A DNA stretch of 64,000 nucleotides, taken from assembly GCA_905116865.2 (NCBI GenBank), contig CAJHNH020000191.1:266501-330500 (forward strand), in the 5' to 3' direction. This document shows positions 53,701 through 62,110 of the stretch, piece by piece. Position 1 is the stretch's first letter. Each line of letters begins with the position of its first letter. A model generated the notes under the pieces. That model was given only the letters and a program-made list of their open reading frames with translations. It did not search any database and was not told the DNA's origin. The DNA is from Candidula unifasciata. Its lineage: Eukaryota > Mollusca > Gastropoda > Stylommatophora > Geomitridae. The position numbers were made by a program, and so were the translations under genes.

Positions 53701-56700
53701 GGGGGGGGAGGAGTCTGTTTTTCCACTCTCAAAATGGGCCACTGAACCAGTACAGGGAGTTCACATGTTAAGGTTCAGTTTCACAGCCATATGTAAAGGT
53801 ACAGATAGGTGGGGCTTTAAGCAGTCATAATATTGATTTTACACAAGATTTTTTAGATCTCTTTTATTTTGCATCATACAAGTGAATATATACTCGTACT
53901 TTATCTGCATCCGCAGCCCCAGAAAGTAAGTACAGCTTCACATCTTCTGACCTCAAGCTGATTGATGAGGCCACGCTTATTTTAGCAGCTGAAGGTACTT
54001 GATTGTTGTTTTATAAGTGTGACTATATTAATGTTGGTGTTCAGGAAAGAAAAGACTTGAAGTATTCTTGCATGTTTTAAAATGATTCACAATTTCTGTT
54101 TTTTTTTTTTTTTATTAAATTGTAAAGTTTGAAGCACTTATGTTAGGCATGTGTGTTCCTGACTCAGCCATTGGTTAGCTTGATTTTCAGTTATGAACAC
54201 GATGAAAGACATGGAGCTTTTGAACTTTCAAAATTCTTTGTCACAGTCGGTTTAATTTGCGTAGTCAGCTATATTATGAAGCAGCTTACAGTGTATTATT
54301 CTATTTGGAGCATTGACAAACGTGGATAGAGAACTAATGAATAATGAGGAGAAAAGAGCAGATGAGAACAAATTGAGAGGAGAAGAATAGATAAAGAAAG
54401 TAAAAGAGAGATAGGAAAAGAAAAGGGAATCAGAGATAATCTAACGAAGAAGAGATGAAAAAAAAGGGTGGGGGTAGGAGTCTCTTCTTCAAATTACCTA
54501 AGTTTAACATTGGTGAAGATGAAAGGATCATCTTTGTGTTCTTTCAGATGAAGTATATAAATTGATCTTGATTGCTTTAAGGTTGTTTTTGATGCTTTCG
54601 TTCCATGTTGTGTGTGGTCATCCTCATGATTTGTTTATTGTATTTCTTCAGCAAGGCTTTCTTTGGCAGTTGATACCAGGGGCAGTCTCATCAGATGGCG
54701 AAACCATCTGATTCATTCCTCTTTAATGAACTGTATGACTGGTTTCTTCTTAGTGTTCATCCACTTTTGGATTTTGGTCTTATTCCAGAACTTAAGTTTT
54801 GCATGCATGTCCATTTTACAAATCTGGCTTATTTGTATGCAGACTGTTGGTTCCTTGCTTCTCAAGCAGATGCACTCCAAATTTGAATGAAAATTTTTTT
54901 TTTAAACTTAAGCTCCTCTTCTTTCTGAATTGGCTCACCTAAGACATATTATCTGGCAAAGGAACATAAACAAAGAAAAGATAAAGGAATTGGCAAAGAG
55001 GAATGGTAAAAGGGAACAGATGCAGAGAAGGGGGGGGGGGGGGATTTCTTCAGGAAAATCACATTGATTCATGACCCCTTTTTAATTATTTATTCAGCAT
55101 TCATGGGGTGAAATCAGATAGAATGAAATGGATTCAGAGAAAGACAGAAACAGAGAGACAGAGGTATTGTAAACAGAACTCTTCATTTCTTAAATTTCTG
55201 TCAAAATCAAAGACTGTGTTTTATGTTTCAGCAATATATGATGATGAATTGACAGATGGACTGTTTACAACAATCTACAATCTTCTGATGAAACCTCCGT
55301 CCAAAACTGTAGTCCTCACATTAGAGAGACGGTGAGTAAATGTCAGAACTGTTACCTTCTGTGATTTCAGTCTGTGTCACTTTCTGTGTCTGCCGGTCTT
55401 GCATGAAAAGTCATTATATTAGTGGATTTGTGAGTAAAGTCATAAGGTTAGTTGCATATTCTTTACACCCTGGCTGTTGTGTGGTTTTTCTAGGCAAATT
55501 TACGTCCAGTAGTTTGTCATTGCTTTCTGGACGGTCGGCTTCCTTGATACCACTGGAAACCAATGCAAGGCGCATGGCCTGCAGCTGGGATCGAACCTGG
55601 CATCCTGGCATTACGAAGCGTTTGCATCGACTTAGCCAACAAATAAAGTCAACAATACCTGATTTTGCCTGACCAGTTCTCCTTGTTCTTCTTCTTCTTT
55701 TGTCCTATTGCTTATGATGTAAAGCATCACAGAGAGGAGTTAGATGTAGTTTTCTGTTTTACTTGTTGCATAGCTGGTGTAAATGTCATATTGCATAGCT
55801 GGTGTAAATGTCATGTTGCATAGCTGGTGTAAATCTCATGTTGCATTTCTGTTCTCTCTTTTACTCCCTCCACTTATCTCTGTCTTGATCAACCTCTTGT
55901 CTTGTAGCCTGCTGTTCTCATATACAGTCGAGTCCACTTAAGTTGAACTTGGATAAGTCGAACTCAGATAAGTCGACATGACCAGCTTAGTCCTGGCAAT
56001 TTTCTCTATTGTGTGTGCTGTCTGGATAAGTAGAAGTCCTGATAAGCGGAAGCATTTTCTTAGGTCCCTGCCACTTCTACTCATCCAGCCTCGACTGTAG
56101 TAGGCTCCAGTTGCTGGCTGATTTTGTTCCATTCTGACCAGATGCCCCCATCATTGAATTGTTTGATGTTCTGTGAAATCATCTGTTGGTATTGTACCTA
56201 CCATGTTCTTAGTTGTTTGTGACTGTGCACCTACTATGTTCTTAGTTGTTTGTGACTGTGTACCTACTATGTTCTTAGTTGTTTGTGACTGTGTACCTAC
56301 CATGTTCTTAGTTGTTTGTGACTGTGTACCTACCATGTTCTTAGTTGTTTGTGACTGTGTACCTACCATGTTCTTAGTTGTTTGTGACTGTGTACCTACC
56401 ATGTTCTTAGTTGTTTGTGACTGTGTACCTACTATGTTCTTAGTTGTTTGTGACTGTGTACCTACCATGTTCTTAGTTGTTTGTGACTGTGTACCTACCA
56501 TGTTCTTAGTTGTTTGTGACTGTGTACCTACCATGTTCTTAGTTGTTTGTGACTGTGTACCTACCATGTTCTTAGTTGTTTGTGACTGTGCACCTACTAT
56601 GTTCTTAGTTGTTTGTGACTGTGTACCTACCATGTTCTTAGTTGTTTGTGACTGTGTACCTACCATGTTCTTAGTTGTTTGTGACTGTGTACCTACCATG

Positions 56701-59700
56701 TTCTTAGTTGTTTGTGACTGTGTACCTACTATGTTCTTAGTTGTTTGTGACTGTGTACCTACCATGTTCTTAGTTGTTTGTGACTGTGTACCTACCATGT
56801 TCTTAGTTGTTTGTGACTGTGTACCTACCATGTTCTTAGTTGTTTGTGACTGTGTACCTACCATGTTCTTAGTTGTTTGTGACTGTGTACCTACTATGTT
56901 CTTAGTTGTTTGTGACTGTGCACCTACTATGTTCTTAGTTGTTTGTGACTGTGTACCTACCATGTTCTTAGTTGTTTGTGACTGTGTACCTACTATGTTC
57001 TTAGTTGTTTGTGACTGTGTACCTACCATGTTCTTAGTTGTTTGTGACTGTGTACCTACCATGTTCTTAGTTGTTTGTGACTGTGTACCTACCATGTTCT
57101 TAGTTGTTTGTGACTGTGTACCTACCATGTTCTTAGTTGTTTGTGACTGTGTACCTACCATGTTCTTAGTTGTTTGTGACTGTCTTTTTTTGGTTTTGTT
57201 TTGTTTTGCTCACCATATTTCTCAGACATCCTTATTATTGCCTTTTCTGCTCAAAGTATTCTGAAAATTTACTGAAATAAAGGACCCCTTCAGATGTTAA
57301 GATCCAGTTTCACAGCCATATCTAAAGGTACTGATAGGTGGTGGGTGCTTCAAGCAGTCCTATTATTGTTTTTCACACAGAATTTTTTAGATCTCTTTTA
57401 TTGTGCATACAAGTGAATATATATACTCATAGTTGATCTTCATCAAGAAGATGAATAGACCCACTGCTCCCTAATGATCTTGTCGTAAAAGTCGGCTAAG
57501 GTGTGTTTCCTTCGAAGTCTGAATGCCTCTGCCTGAGAGGCGAGGAACCAGCAGTCTGCATACAATTAAGCCAGATCTGTAAAATGGGTGTGCACACAAA
57601 GCAACTTCTGGAGCAAGACTAAAGTCCAGATGTTGAGGAACAACCAGAATTGTCCATAGAAGTTTAGAGCTGGTGAGCGCTTAAAAAGCACTTCATGTGG
57701 GGAATATTTTACTAAGATCCCTGGAGGTTATCACGGTAGGTACAGAGTATTAGCTCTGTGCAGCACTTTTGACAGAAAACAACCTTTGTGCAGGTGGGGG
57801 GTGGGGGGGGGGGGGAGGGGGTGGGGGGGGGTGGTGGGGTGGGAATGAATGATGAGAATACCTTGAACAGATAAAAAAGAGCAATGAAGATGACAGAAAC
57901 TGACTCACTAAGAGAAATAATTGCTGACATTAGGAGACAATCTATATTCTTTGGACATGTCATAAAATGGAGTACATTCTGACGGCAGGAAATTTGAAGG
58001 GGAAAAGAGGCAGAGGGAGACAGAGAGAGAAGATATTGGACAGTTTGCCATCAGGGAAAAGAAGATCATCTGTGTCAGAATTGATTAGCGTAGTTGGCTA
58101 AACCTGACTTCGCGATGTCCGGGTGACGAACTCCTTGTGGTCCGGGTTCACGCCCGGGGGTAGGAAAAAAAGCCACATTTCTCCCAGATGTACTGTATTT
58201 ATTTGGAATCAAGGCCGAAGGGTTGTGATATCCATAGTACCGAGCCAAAGTGTTTAGAACTCATGGTTTATGGATTTAAAAAATATTTAAAAATTACACG
58301 AGACAGAAGGCTGTGGATAAACATGACTACCAGTGCCATGGACTGTTAAAAGTTAATGTTGCATTTGAGACTACACATGAATTGAGAATTAGCTCTAGAG
58401 TATGATGACTGGAAAGATGAGATGATCATCGAAAATTAAACACACACAAATAAAGAGAGGCAAGAAAGAAATATCATTATGCAGAAAAAAAACAAAGAAA
58501 GAAAAAGAGTGACCTACTTTTCTCGAATTTTACAGTTGTGCCCTGTCACCATCATATGATCAGTTATTGCAACTAAATTTACTCAGGGGCCAGCATGTTG
58601 AATATGGGGATGGTCATGGGCCAGGAAGGCCTAGCCCAAGCTTCGAAAGATCAATAATACAAAATACAACTGGCAATGATCCTGGGTCAGATTTTGGCCT
58701 TTGGCCTGCCAGCTGAAAAGCCCAGATGCACATAGTCCTTTACAAAACATTTCTTTTATCACAGCCTGCATGAAAGAAATATGGTCCCTCACCCCCCCCC
58801 CCCCCCCCTTTCTCATCCTGCCTGGAATATTAACTCTACCCAATATGTCTCCCACATCTTGTGCCTAACTTTCTGTGGAACAGCCTATCTCTTTCCCAGT
58901 AAGGTGCCTTTCATTATTGTTCTTTCCAAGCCATTGCAACATTTGATATGGCTCAGTTATTTCAGTTTCTGAGACAGGATGTCATTTATGAGCCAGTCTT
59001 CTTGAATGTTCAGTTGATTTAGAATTTCAAGATTTGAGACAGGAAGATATCCACACATAAAAGGAGAAATAGATATAGAATGTAAGGACTGGAAAAATTA
59101 GATCATCTCATCAAAGGGGCACGAGAAATGGCAGGAAACAATGATGAAGAAGAAAAAGAAAGATTAAGAAAAAGAAGAAAAAAGAAGAGTATGCATGATC
59201 TATTTATCTTGAATTTCACAGAGTAATATTCAGTGTTGAAAACAAAGATGTGTGTAGTCCAGCCTATGAGCACTTTCTGGCAAATTTGGAAGACCTTGTT
59301 ACAGTTGATGAGGGTCCGGTTAGCTTCACAGCCAAGAAATATAGCGCTGACCTTCCTCAGTTTTTTCACTATCAGAGAGTCAAAGAATTGGTGAGTGACT
59401 TTGTAAAACTTGAAATTAAAATGTTTGTGCCCTTTCACAACAAATATTAAAAGTTTAATTAAGAATTGACATAGCACACATGACATTCCCATAATCACTT
59501 CGTCCCCACTTCAGCAGCAAGCAGAGAGTTCAAATTCCAATGGGGCCAGTACCAGTCTGATCGTATATCCATCTCGCCATTCCCTTGATTGTTGAGCATC
59601 GGCCAGATCCCCTGGCCACTCCTTGCAGCATCATTTTCCTCAGACCGTGATGAAATATGTGTGCCTCTGAACTGTTCATTCGCTCCCAAAGGACCCTGTA

Positions 59701-61704
59701 AAAGTAAAGTTGCCTTTGGCGCACCCACCGTTGCCGTGGTAATTCTACGTGAAAAGGGGCAGATTTTTTCTACATCGCGGCTCTCATACTAGGGCCCAAA
59801 AGTCATGAGAATAGTTCATTTTTATATAGGTAAACCCATCACCTTAGAAAGGGGTGCTCTGTGGTCTCGAGGCATGGCGGCTGGGATATTTTGACGTGGA
59901 CTTGGACTTCTAGTAATTCCCCATGGTCTCTGGTAGTGTGATCGGACGCCTCTGTGCATTGTTGCGCACGTAAAAAAATCCCTTGGCAGTTGGAAATCAA
60001 AAAGAGTAGCTTAACGGCGCTGCCCTGGCAAAATTTGGAGGTAAAAATCTACCCAAACTATTTCAGGATCCTCGTCTGTGCATTGTGTTGAGCTTCTTGG
60101 GACCCAGGCTTGAGTTAGAAGAACGGAGCACTTATGGGTTACACCCGTGTGCTGTGATCCGTTGTAAAGGACCTCACTTTAGAAATTGAACCCTCTTACA
60201 TCTAGGATCTGAAATTTATGAAACTTGGACAATTCTTCCTTTGTTTGGGTTCCTCGGGCTCCGCTTTGGAGAACAGACTTACTGCTCCCCCCCCCCCCCC
60301 CAACAAGCATGTCACAGGTTAGGGGGCGACTTATTTTATAGGTGTTTCTTTCTTTTAGTTGGAGTGCATCTGCTCTGAGGAAAGGAACCAGCAGTCTGAT
60401 TACAAATAAGCCAGATCAGCCTGTGAAATGAATGTGCTCACAAAACGCAAGTTTTGGATCAAGACCCAAGTCCTGGAGTGGGTGAACAACCAGAACTGTC
60501 TGCTGGAGTTTACAGCTGGTGAACGCTCAGAAGAAGACAACTGTAACTCATTTGCTGTCATGTAGCTTACCTTCTGATGTATAGTGACTGTCATCATCAT
60601 CAATTTCAGATACTATGCATTCGTTTACAGATCTTCATGTTCTTAGTGTTACTCCACCAGGACATCACACAGAGCGATAAACACCCAGTGACACAAAGTG
60701 CCACCATGCGGATGAGGATCACCCGTGGAGAGGTCCCAGAAACCCTGATCAACCGTTACGTTATATTAGGGCTCCCAGCAACAGCCAGGGTGGGGCTTCA
60801 AAATAATTTTAAAAAATGGCATCCCACAAGGGACTGTTTTTTTTTTTTTTTAAATGTTCTTCCACAATCAGCAGTTATAAGGAAACCGCCATAGTGTAGC
60901 GGCTAGACATTTACCTGCAGGCCCAGAATTGTGGGTTCATGTTGACAATGAGCCAGATTTTTTGTTTTTGTTTTGTTACAGGACTTTAGCTCCTGTGTTG
61001 ACCCAGCCTAAAATGGGTACCAAGTAAAGTTCTGGGAAGTAAAGGTGGTCAGCGTGATGCTGACTGCATCACACACATCAAGGGCAAAATGATCTATTAC
61101 AAAAATGTGTCTGGGGCACTATATACCCTATACGCCTAAAGGTGTGGAAAATGGTTCTTTACTTTTATCAACAGTTATTTGACAAAAGATGTCAATAATA
61201 TATTAGGCATATTATGAGGCGAAGTGGACAGAGAATTGCTAAGCAGGAACTGAAATGGGAGCCAGATTGAGCAGACGAGGACATCCAAGAGAAACCATAA
61301 AATGAAACTTCTTGAGAGAGGCCAAGGGTGCTGGACTGGATTCAGTCCATGATTTTAAAAGGATTGCACAGGACAGAACAGAATGGAGGAATGGACCGTA
61401 GTGAGTCCTGTGTGATATATAATGGCACAACAGAGAGGATATGTTCACTGCCATTAGATGTCAGTCCATGTGTCTGCCATTAGATGTCAGTCCATGTGTC
61501 TGTTTGAATTCATGCCTCTTCTTTAATTTAGTTAAAATGTTGGTCTGGTTCTAAACTGGGCATATCCCCCCACTGAGACAGCAAAAAAAAAAAGATTTAT
61601 ACATGAAAATAATGTTCAATTTGCAGGAGCAAAACAAAGATTTATACATGAAAATAATGTTCAATTTGCAGGAGCTTTGGAAAATTTCTTCACAAGTATC
61701 GTGA
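41243..61704 (+). CDS. METTL22: METTL22-like protein lysine methyltransferase, nine coding exons, complete
   Basis: Class I (seven-beta-strand) SAM-dependent methyltransferase. The human family member methylates a lysine of the DNA/RNA-binding protein KIN (Kin17). Exons: 41243-41366, 42930-44081, 44851-44891, 49645-49789, 51255-51389, 53917-53994, 55232-55331, 59222-59390, 61672-61704. All introns are GT-AG and the phases fit, giving 1977 nt (658 codons plus stop). The sequence shows an N-terminal DIVLSDVHV (human TVLSDVHL), EHSMGTSIPEVGYQVWSGAL, the SAM-binding motif I LDLGTGTG (about residues 464-471), LDW in exon 5, LAAEAIYDDELTD across exons 6-7, and a C-terminal ELWKI. Human METTL22 is about 404 residues, so this protein is some 250 longer, nearly all of it in exon 2. 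ATG 41243 and ATG 41249 are both possible starts. An in-frame TAG lies upstream at 41192. Exon limits are inferred without transcripts. Confidence 0.93.
41411..41440. repeat. (CT)n microsatellite in METTL22 intron 1
   Basis: Short CT run about 45 bp after the exon 1 donor. A (TA)n run lies at 41708-41774 in the same intron. Confidence 0.9.
42180..42395 (+). repeat. Repeat J fragment
   Basis: agtgaacaatgcagaggcac and agatagatcattatgttcta correspond to repeat J's VNSTEAQMDYHGL codons, with frame breaks. Confidence 0.5.
42428..42855. mobile_element. Palindromic MITE P, 428 bp, 8-bp TSD
   Basis: Exact duplications cacttgtt (42420-42427, 42856-42863). Ends GGCTATCCCCTGAAT and ATTCAGAGGATAGCC; inverted homology continues inward (accctaacagggtctcagtc, gactgaggccctgttagggt), so the whole element can fold back. 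Lies in METTL22 intron 1, 74 bp before exon 2. Confidence 0.9.
42930..44081 (+). CDS. METTL22: METTL22 coding exon 2, long low-complexity N-terminal region
   Basis: The acceptor tttctccag precedes 42930 and the donor gtaagt begins at 44082. The frame is open across the whole exon and encodes about 384 residues rich in Ser, Asn, Cys and acidic residues, with no recognisable fold. LTRFYFHLPQ at the start resembles the N-terminal segment of the family. LLDDDGDCILLRR (about residues 98-110) resembles the human LDEDGDLDVVRR patch. The exon ends ...VITL plus the first base of a Glu codon, completed by exon 3. The human counterpart of this segment is much shorter, so most of it is lineage-specific. 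It looks intrinsically disordered. A 428-bp MITE ends 74 bp before the acceptor. Confidence 0.88.
44370..44655 (+). repeat. SINE-1 copy in METTL22 intron 2
   Basis: Full length from ccctgtgtgggttttggggg to gaacatgaagaagaagaa. Confidence 0.85.
44851..44891 (+). CDS. METTL22: METTL22 coding exon 3 (41-nt microexon)
   Basis: The acceptor ctgtaattttcag ends at 44850 and the donor gtatgt begins at 44892. With the G left from exon 2 it encodes EHSMGTSIPEVGYQ, closely matching the human IEHTMATPLEDVGKQ just before the catalytic domain. The phase is restored to 0, so exon 4 begins with VWSGALLL. Confidence 0.9.
44892..46200. other. METTL22 intron 3, 5' part
   Basis: AT-rich intron with no recognised element. 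The frame at 45040-45258 has no family resemblance. Confidence 0.5.
46205..46400 (+). repeat. SINE-1 copy, strongly diverged
   Basis: ggtgggtttcaggatccgat, aacaagcaagtcataaat and an aaagaagaagaac tail. Confidence 0.5.
47069..47450 (-). mobile_element. Repeat J with an open frame of at least 117 codons
   Basis: The minus-strand frame from 47422 reads MDIFPKYAGVLENEQTYRLA, later ALWGRVNSTEAQMDYHGLRR, REFGRKSALKGKVRRIYNQT and LRLLLKMGKQRLWQCPECCD, then a stop. Diverged, broken copies of the same protein occur at 12535-12720, 40385-40560, 42180-42395 and 59455-59700. Basic and compact, with a terminal CPECC. I do not recognise the family; it is likely part of a transposon-encoded protein. The open frame here may be chance survival in a young copy. 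Confidence 0.55.
47680..47882 (+). repeat. SINE-1 copy
   Basis: tttccttcgaaggctgagag, gaaccaacagtctgtaaaca, gtccagaagtggatgaacaa, GAA-rich tail. Confidence 0.75.
48825..49115 (-). repeat. SINE-1 copy
   Basis: Inverted: ttcttctttctgttctccgg, gcctctcaagcatttgcact, ccacaatgggaccccaaaac. Confidence 0.75.
49153..49365 (+). repeat. SINE-2 copy
   Basis: Head accattgtagcatagcagct and tggttcaaatccct (B box), core ggttgctaggtaaacccagc, tcctgagaagttaaggcagc. Confidence 0.75.
49645..49789 (+). CDS. METTL22: METTL22 coding exon 4, SAM-binding motif I
   Basis: The acceptor tttccatctcacag precedes VWSGALLLCDYLLHNC. The exon carries the Gly-rich SAM-binding loop LDLGTGTG and the helix IAAIVAAMFAP. The donor gtgggt at 49790 splits the acidic codon (G+AT, Asp) that ends beta-strand 2 (STD) and should contact the ribose of SAM. 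Confidence 0.93.
50096..50497 (-). pseudogene. LINE C-terminal fragment, left arm of an inverted pair
   Basis: On the minus strand it matches 52671-53073 at roughly 90 percent by eye: ctagtggcacatgaggcttc, ggcaggtatatca, gtggccaagccatttccatc. Encodes the C-terminal part of a non-LTR element. In METTL22 intron 4. Confidence 0.8.
50495..50640 (+). pseudogene. LINE 3' scrap
   Basis: gagagagaagatactagaca, ggatcatcagtgtcagagtt, ggttgtggatagaaatgac: the end of the 20.3-kb LINE family. Ends in gagaagaagaa. Confidence 0.65.
51255..51389 (+). CDS. METTL22: METTL22 coding exon 5
   Basis: The acceptor is ctttgacacag and the donor gttagt at 51390. The exon reads YLPGVVGLAERNWERNKDLL and continues to CFKILDWTREWRSLDS. 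KILDW corresponds to the conserved VKELDW of human METTL22 (motif after beta-4). The exon lies between two inverted LINE fragments (see findings). Confidence 0.9.
51490..51695. mobile_element. MITE P copy 2, 206 bp, 8-bp TSD
   Basis: Exact duplications ctcttctg (51482-51489, 51696-51703). Ends GGCTATCCGCTGAAT and ATTCAGAGGATAGCC as in 42428-42855. In METTL22 intron 5, with a minisatellite starting at its right edge. Confidence 0.9.
51705..52135. repeat. 21-bp minisatellite, about 20 units
   Basis: Unit tctgagtgaatgttacctgag with C/T and G/A variants and some 12-bp and 15-bp short units. Because 21 is a multiple of three, frames stay open on both strands (heptapeptides such as SGNIHSD). Intronic in METTL22. 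Confidence 0.93.
52530..53090 (+). pseudogene. LINE reverse-transcriptase C-terminal region, right arm of the inverted pair
   Basis: LPVLLYGAECWRMTEKMHTS-like stretch, then LHRIIKLFWPDTISNTKLLQ, KRRWKWLGHVMRMTSDIPAK, GKRKQGCPKTTWRRTMESDQ, AQDRKAWEVLSEASCATRHN and a stop. Typical C-terminus of an RTE-like non-LTR element. The region 52671-53073 is inverted relative to 50096-50497. Confidence 0.85.
53455..53765 (-). repeat. SINE-1 copy
   Basis: Inverted: cccacattcaccagttgtaa, ggttgttcgtccacttctgg, tctagcttatttgtatgcag. It carries a G run. Confidence 0.8.
53917..53994 (+). CDS. METTL22: METTL22 coding exon 6
   Basis: The acceptor tctgcatccgcag ends at 53916 and the donor gtactt begins at 53995. 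It encodes APESKYSFTSSDLKLIDEAT then LILAAE. LILAAE plus the start of exon 7 gives AAEAIYDDELTD, matching human AAEVFYDDDLTD, the conserved post-II region of this methyltransferase family. Confidence 0.9.
54755..54895 (-). repeat. SINE-1 partial copy
   Basis: gttcatccacttttggattt, caaatctggcttatttgtat, ttctcaagcagatgcactcc. Confidence 0.7.
55232..55331 (+). CDS. METTL22: METTL22 coding exon 7
   Basis: The acceptor ttttatgtttcag ends at 55231 and the donor gtgagt begins at 55332. It reads IYDDELTDGLFTTIYNLL then MKPPSKTVVLTLERR, corresponding to human FYDDDLTDAVFKTLSRLA and ILSVEKR. It ends in phase 2 inside an Arg codon. Confidence 0.92.
55485..55645 (-). repeat. SINE-4 head fragment
   Basis: Reverse complement of 4255-4400: aaatttacgtccagtagttt, aatgcaaggcgcatggcctg, gctgggatcgaacctggcat (B box). 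Confidence 0.7.
55768..55845. repeat. 25-bp tandem repeat, three copies
   Basis: Unit gcatagctggtgtaaatgtc atgtt, starting at 55768, 55793 and 55818. Confidence 0.9.
55925..56097. mobile_element. Tc1/mariner-superfamily MITE (pogo/Tigger-like), 173 bp, TA duplication
   Basis: Ends CAGTCGAG and CTCGACTG, flanked by TA on both sides (55923-55924, 56098-56099). Subterminal ttggataagtcgaact and gcggaag motifs resemble pogo-type ends. Confidence 0.7.
56190..57185. repeat. 33-bp minisatellite, 30 units, METTL22 intron 7
   Basis: Unit tacctaccatgttcttagtt plus gtttgtgactgtg. Being 11 codons long, it is open on both strands: PTMFLVVCDCV on plus and MVGTQSQTTKN on minus. Only two sites vary (acc/act before ATG; gta/gca). 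It lies in the intron between exons 7 and 8, so neither frame is read as a gene. Confidence 0.95.
57440..57680 (+). repeat. SINE-1 copy
   Basis: gtttccttcgaagtctgaat, gcctctgcctgagaggcgag, gtctgcatacaattaagcca, ggtgagcgc. The usual GAA tail is missing. A G run follows at 57795-57840. Confidence 0.75.
57850..58350 (+). pseudogene. LINE 3' end split by SINE-3
   Basis: First part to 58083: aagagcaatgaagatgacag, gagacagagagagaagatat, catctgtgtcagaattgatt. Last part from about 58300: acgagacagaaggctgtgga. Same family as 20290-20580. Confidence 0.7.
58084..58300 (+). repeat. SINE-3 copy (tRNA-derived)
   Basis: A box gcgtagttggctaaacctga and B box ggtccgggttcacgcccggg, then gccacatttctcccagatgt and an AT-rich tail. 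Inserted in a LINE fragment. Matches 23625-23825 inverted. Confidence 0.8.
59222..59390 (+). CDS. METTL22: METTL22 coding exon 8
   Basis: The acceptor gaatttcacag ends at 59221 and the donor gtgagt begins at 59391. The sequence starts VIFSVENKDVCSPAYEHFL and ends FFHYQRVKEL. It matches human LNFTLRHLDVTCEAYDHF and LLVYERIQQL. The 3.9-kb intron before it contains the 33-bp minisatellite. Confidence 0.92.
59455..59700 (-). repeat. Repeat J fragment
   Basis: taagaattgacatagcacac, ccacttcagcagcaagcaga, tcctcagaccgtgatgaaat, ctgttcattcgctcccaaag: corresponds to the open frame at 47069-47422 but frameshifted. Confidence 0.65.
59840..60160 (+). repeat. SINE-4 copy
   Basis: gtggtctcgaggcatggcgg, tgttgcgcacgta, gtagcttaacggcgctgccc, ggatcctcgtctgtgcat. 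The B box has been lost. Confidence 0.7.
60225..60535 (+). repeat. SINE-1 copy
   Basis: gggttcctcgggctccgctt, ggagtgcatctgctctgagg, gtttacagctggtgaacgct and a short tail. A C run lies inside. Confidence 0.75.
60650..60840 (+). mobile_element. Repeat K copy
   Basis: tactccaccaggacatcaca, gataaacacccagtgacaca, gatgaggatcacccgtggag, gccagggtggggcttcaaa. Lacks the start of the element and most of its hairpin. Confidence 0.7.
60890..61165 (+). repeat. SINE-2 copy
   Basis: Complete: head gccatagtgtagcggctaga and gtgggttcatg, T-rich linker, core tagctcctgtgttgacccag, caagtaaagttctgggaagt, end tacgcctaaaggtgtggaaa. Confidence 0.8.
61190..61440 (+). pseudogene. LINE C-terminal fragment (decayed)
   Basis: gaagtggacagagaattgct, gcagacgaggacatccaaga, ggattgcacaggacagaaca, gcacaacagagagga fit the final RRGRPRET...AQDR...GAQQRG stretch of non-LTR elements. 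Frames are broken. Two copies of ccattagatgtcagtccatg follow at 61450-61500. Confidence 0.55.
61591..61675. repeat. 45-bp-period tandem duplication across the METTL22 exon 9 acceptor
   Basis: The 40-bp block starting aaagatttatacatgaaaat and ending tttgcaggagc occurs at 61591-61630 and 61636-61675. Both copies include a full polypyrimidine/AG acceptor. Confidence 0.95.
61672..61704 (+). CDS. METTL22: METTL22 terminal coding exon 9
   Basis: The acceptor ttcaatttgcag ends at 61671. The exon encodes ELWKISSQVS and a TGA, matching the human ending ELWKIIAEPVT. An identical acceptor lies 45 bp upstream in a tandem duplication (61591-61675). Using it would add 15 in-frame residues, so two C-termini are possible. 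Confidence 0.88.
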   Translation, partial: ELWKISSQVS

Positions 61705-61754
61705 GGCAGCACAGCTGGATTAGAGAACTTAGTAACAGATGAGGCCTCCAAGAA

Positions 61755-62110
61755 ATCCAGCATCTATCAGAAATGAACAAAATCTGGCCAGAGATGACTA
61801 CCACTTACTTGCCAGCATGGACAGGTCATCATTTTATGCCTAAGGACAGGACATAAAAAAAACTTAGCAATCATATGTACAGGCTTAGTCTAACTGGTTC
61901 ATCATTGTACCTTTGTGGGCTGTATGTGCAAACTGCAAAACATGTCCTGCAAATCTATCATGTGCAGCCTATTAAGAAGGCGGTACAGGCCCAATGAGTT
62001 AACGCCCTACTCAAAGTTGTATGGAACTAAAAGGGAACTCCAAAAAGAAGACAATTTATCACAAGAACTCGACGTCTGTCTGTGTAAATCTGAGAGCTAA
62101 CATAAAAATA
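61755..62110 (+). pseudogene. I-type LINE 3' fragment in METTL22 3' UTR
   Basis: Nucleotide match to 3755-4100: tggccagagatgactaccac, ggacaggacataaaaaaaac, ctttgtgggctgtatgtgca, aagttgtatggaactaaaag. Several frameshifts. It begins about 50 bp after the METTL22 stop. Confidence 0.85.

Noticed and set aside
56151..57264. Two long opposite open frames (336 and 363 codons)
   Set aside because: They are a 33-bp tandem repeat read in frame, located in an intron of METTL22; openness follows from the unit length.
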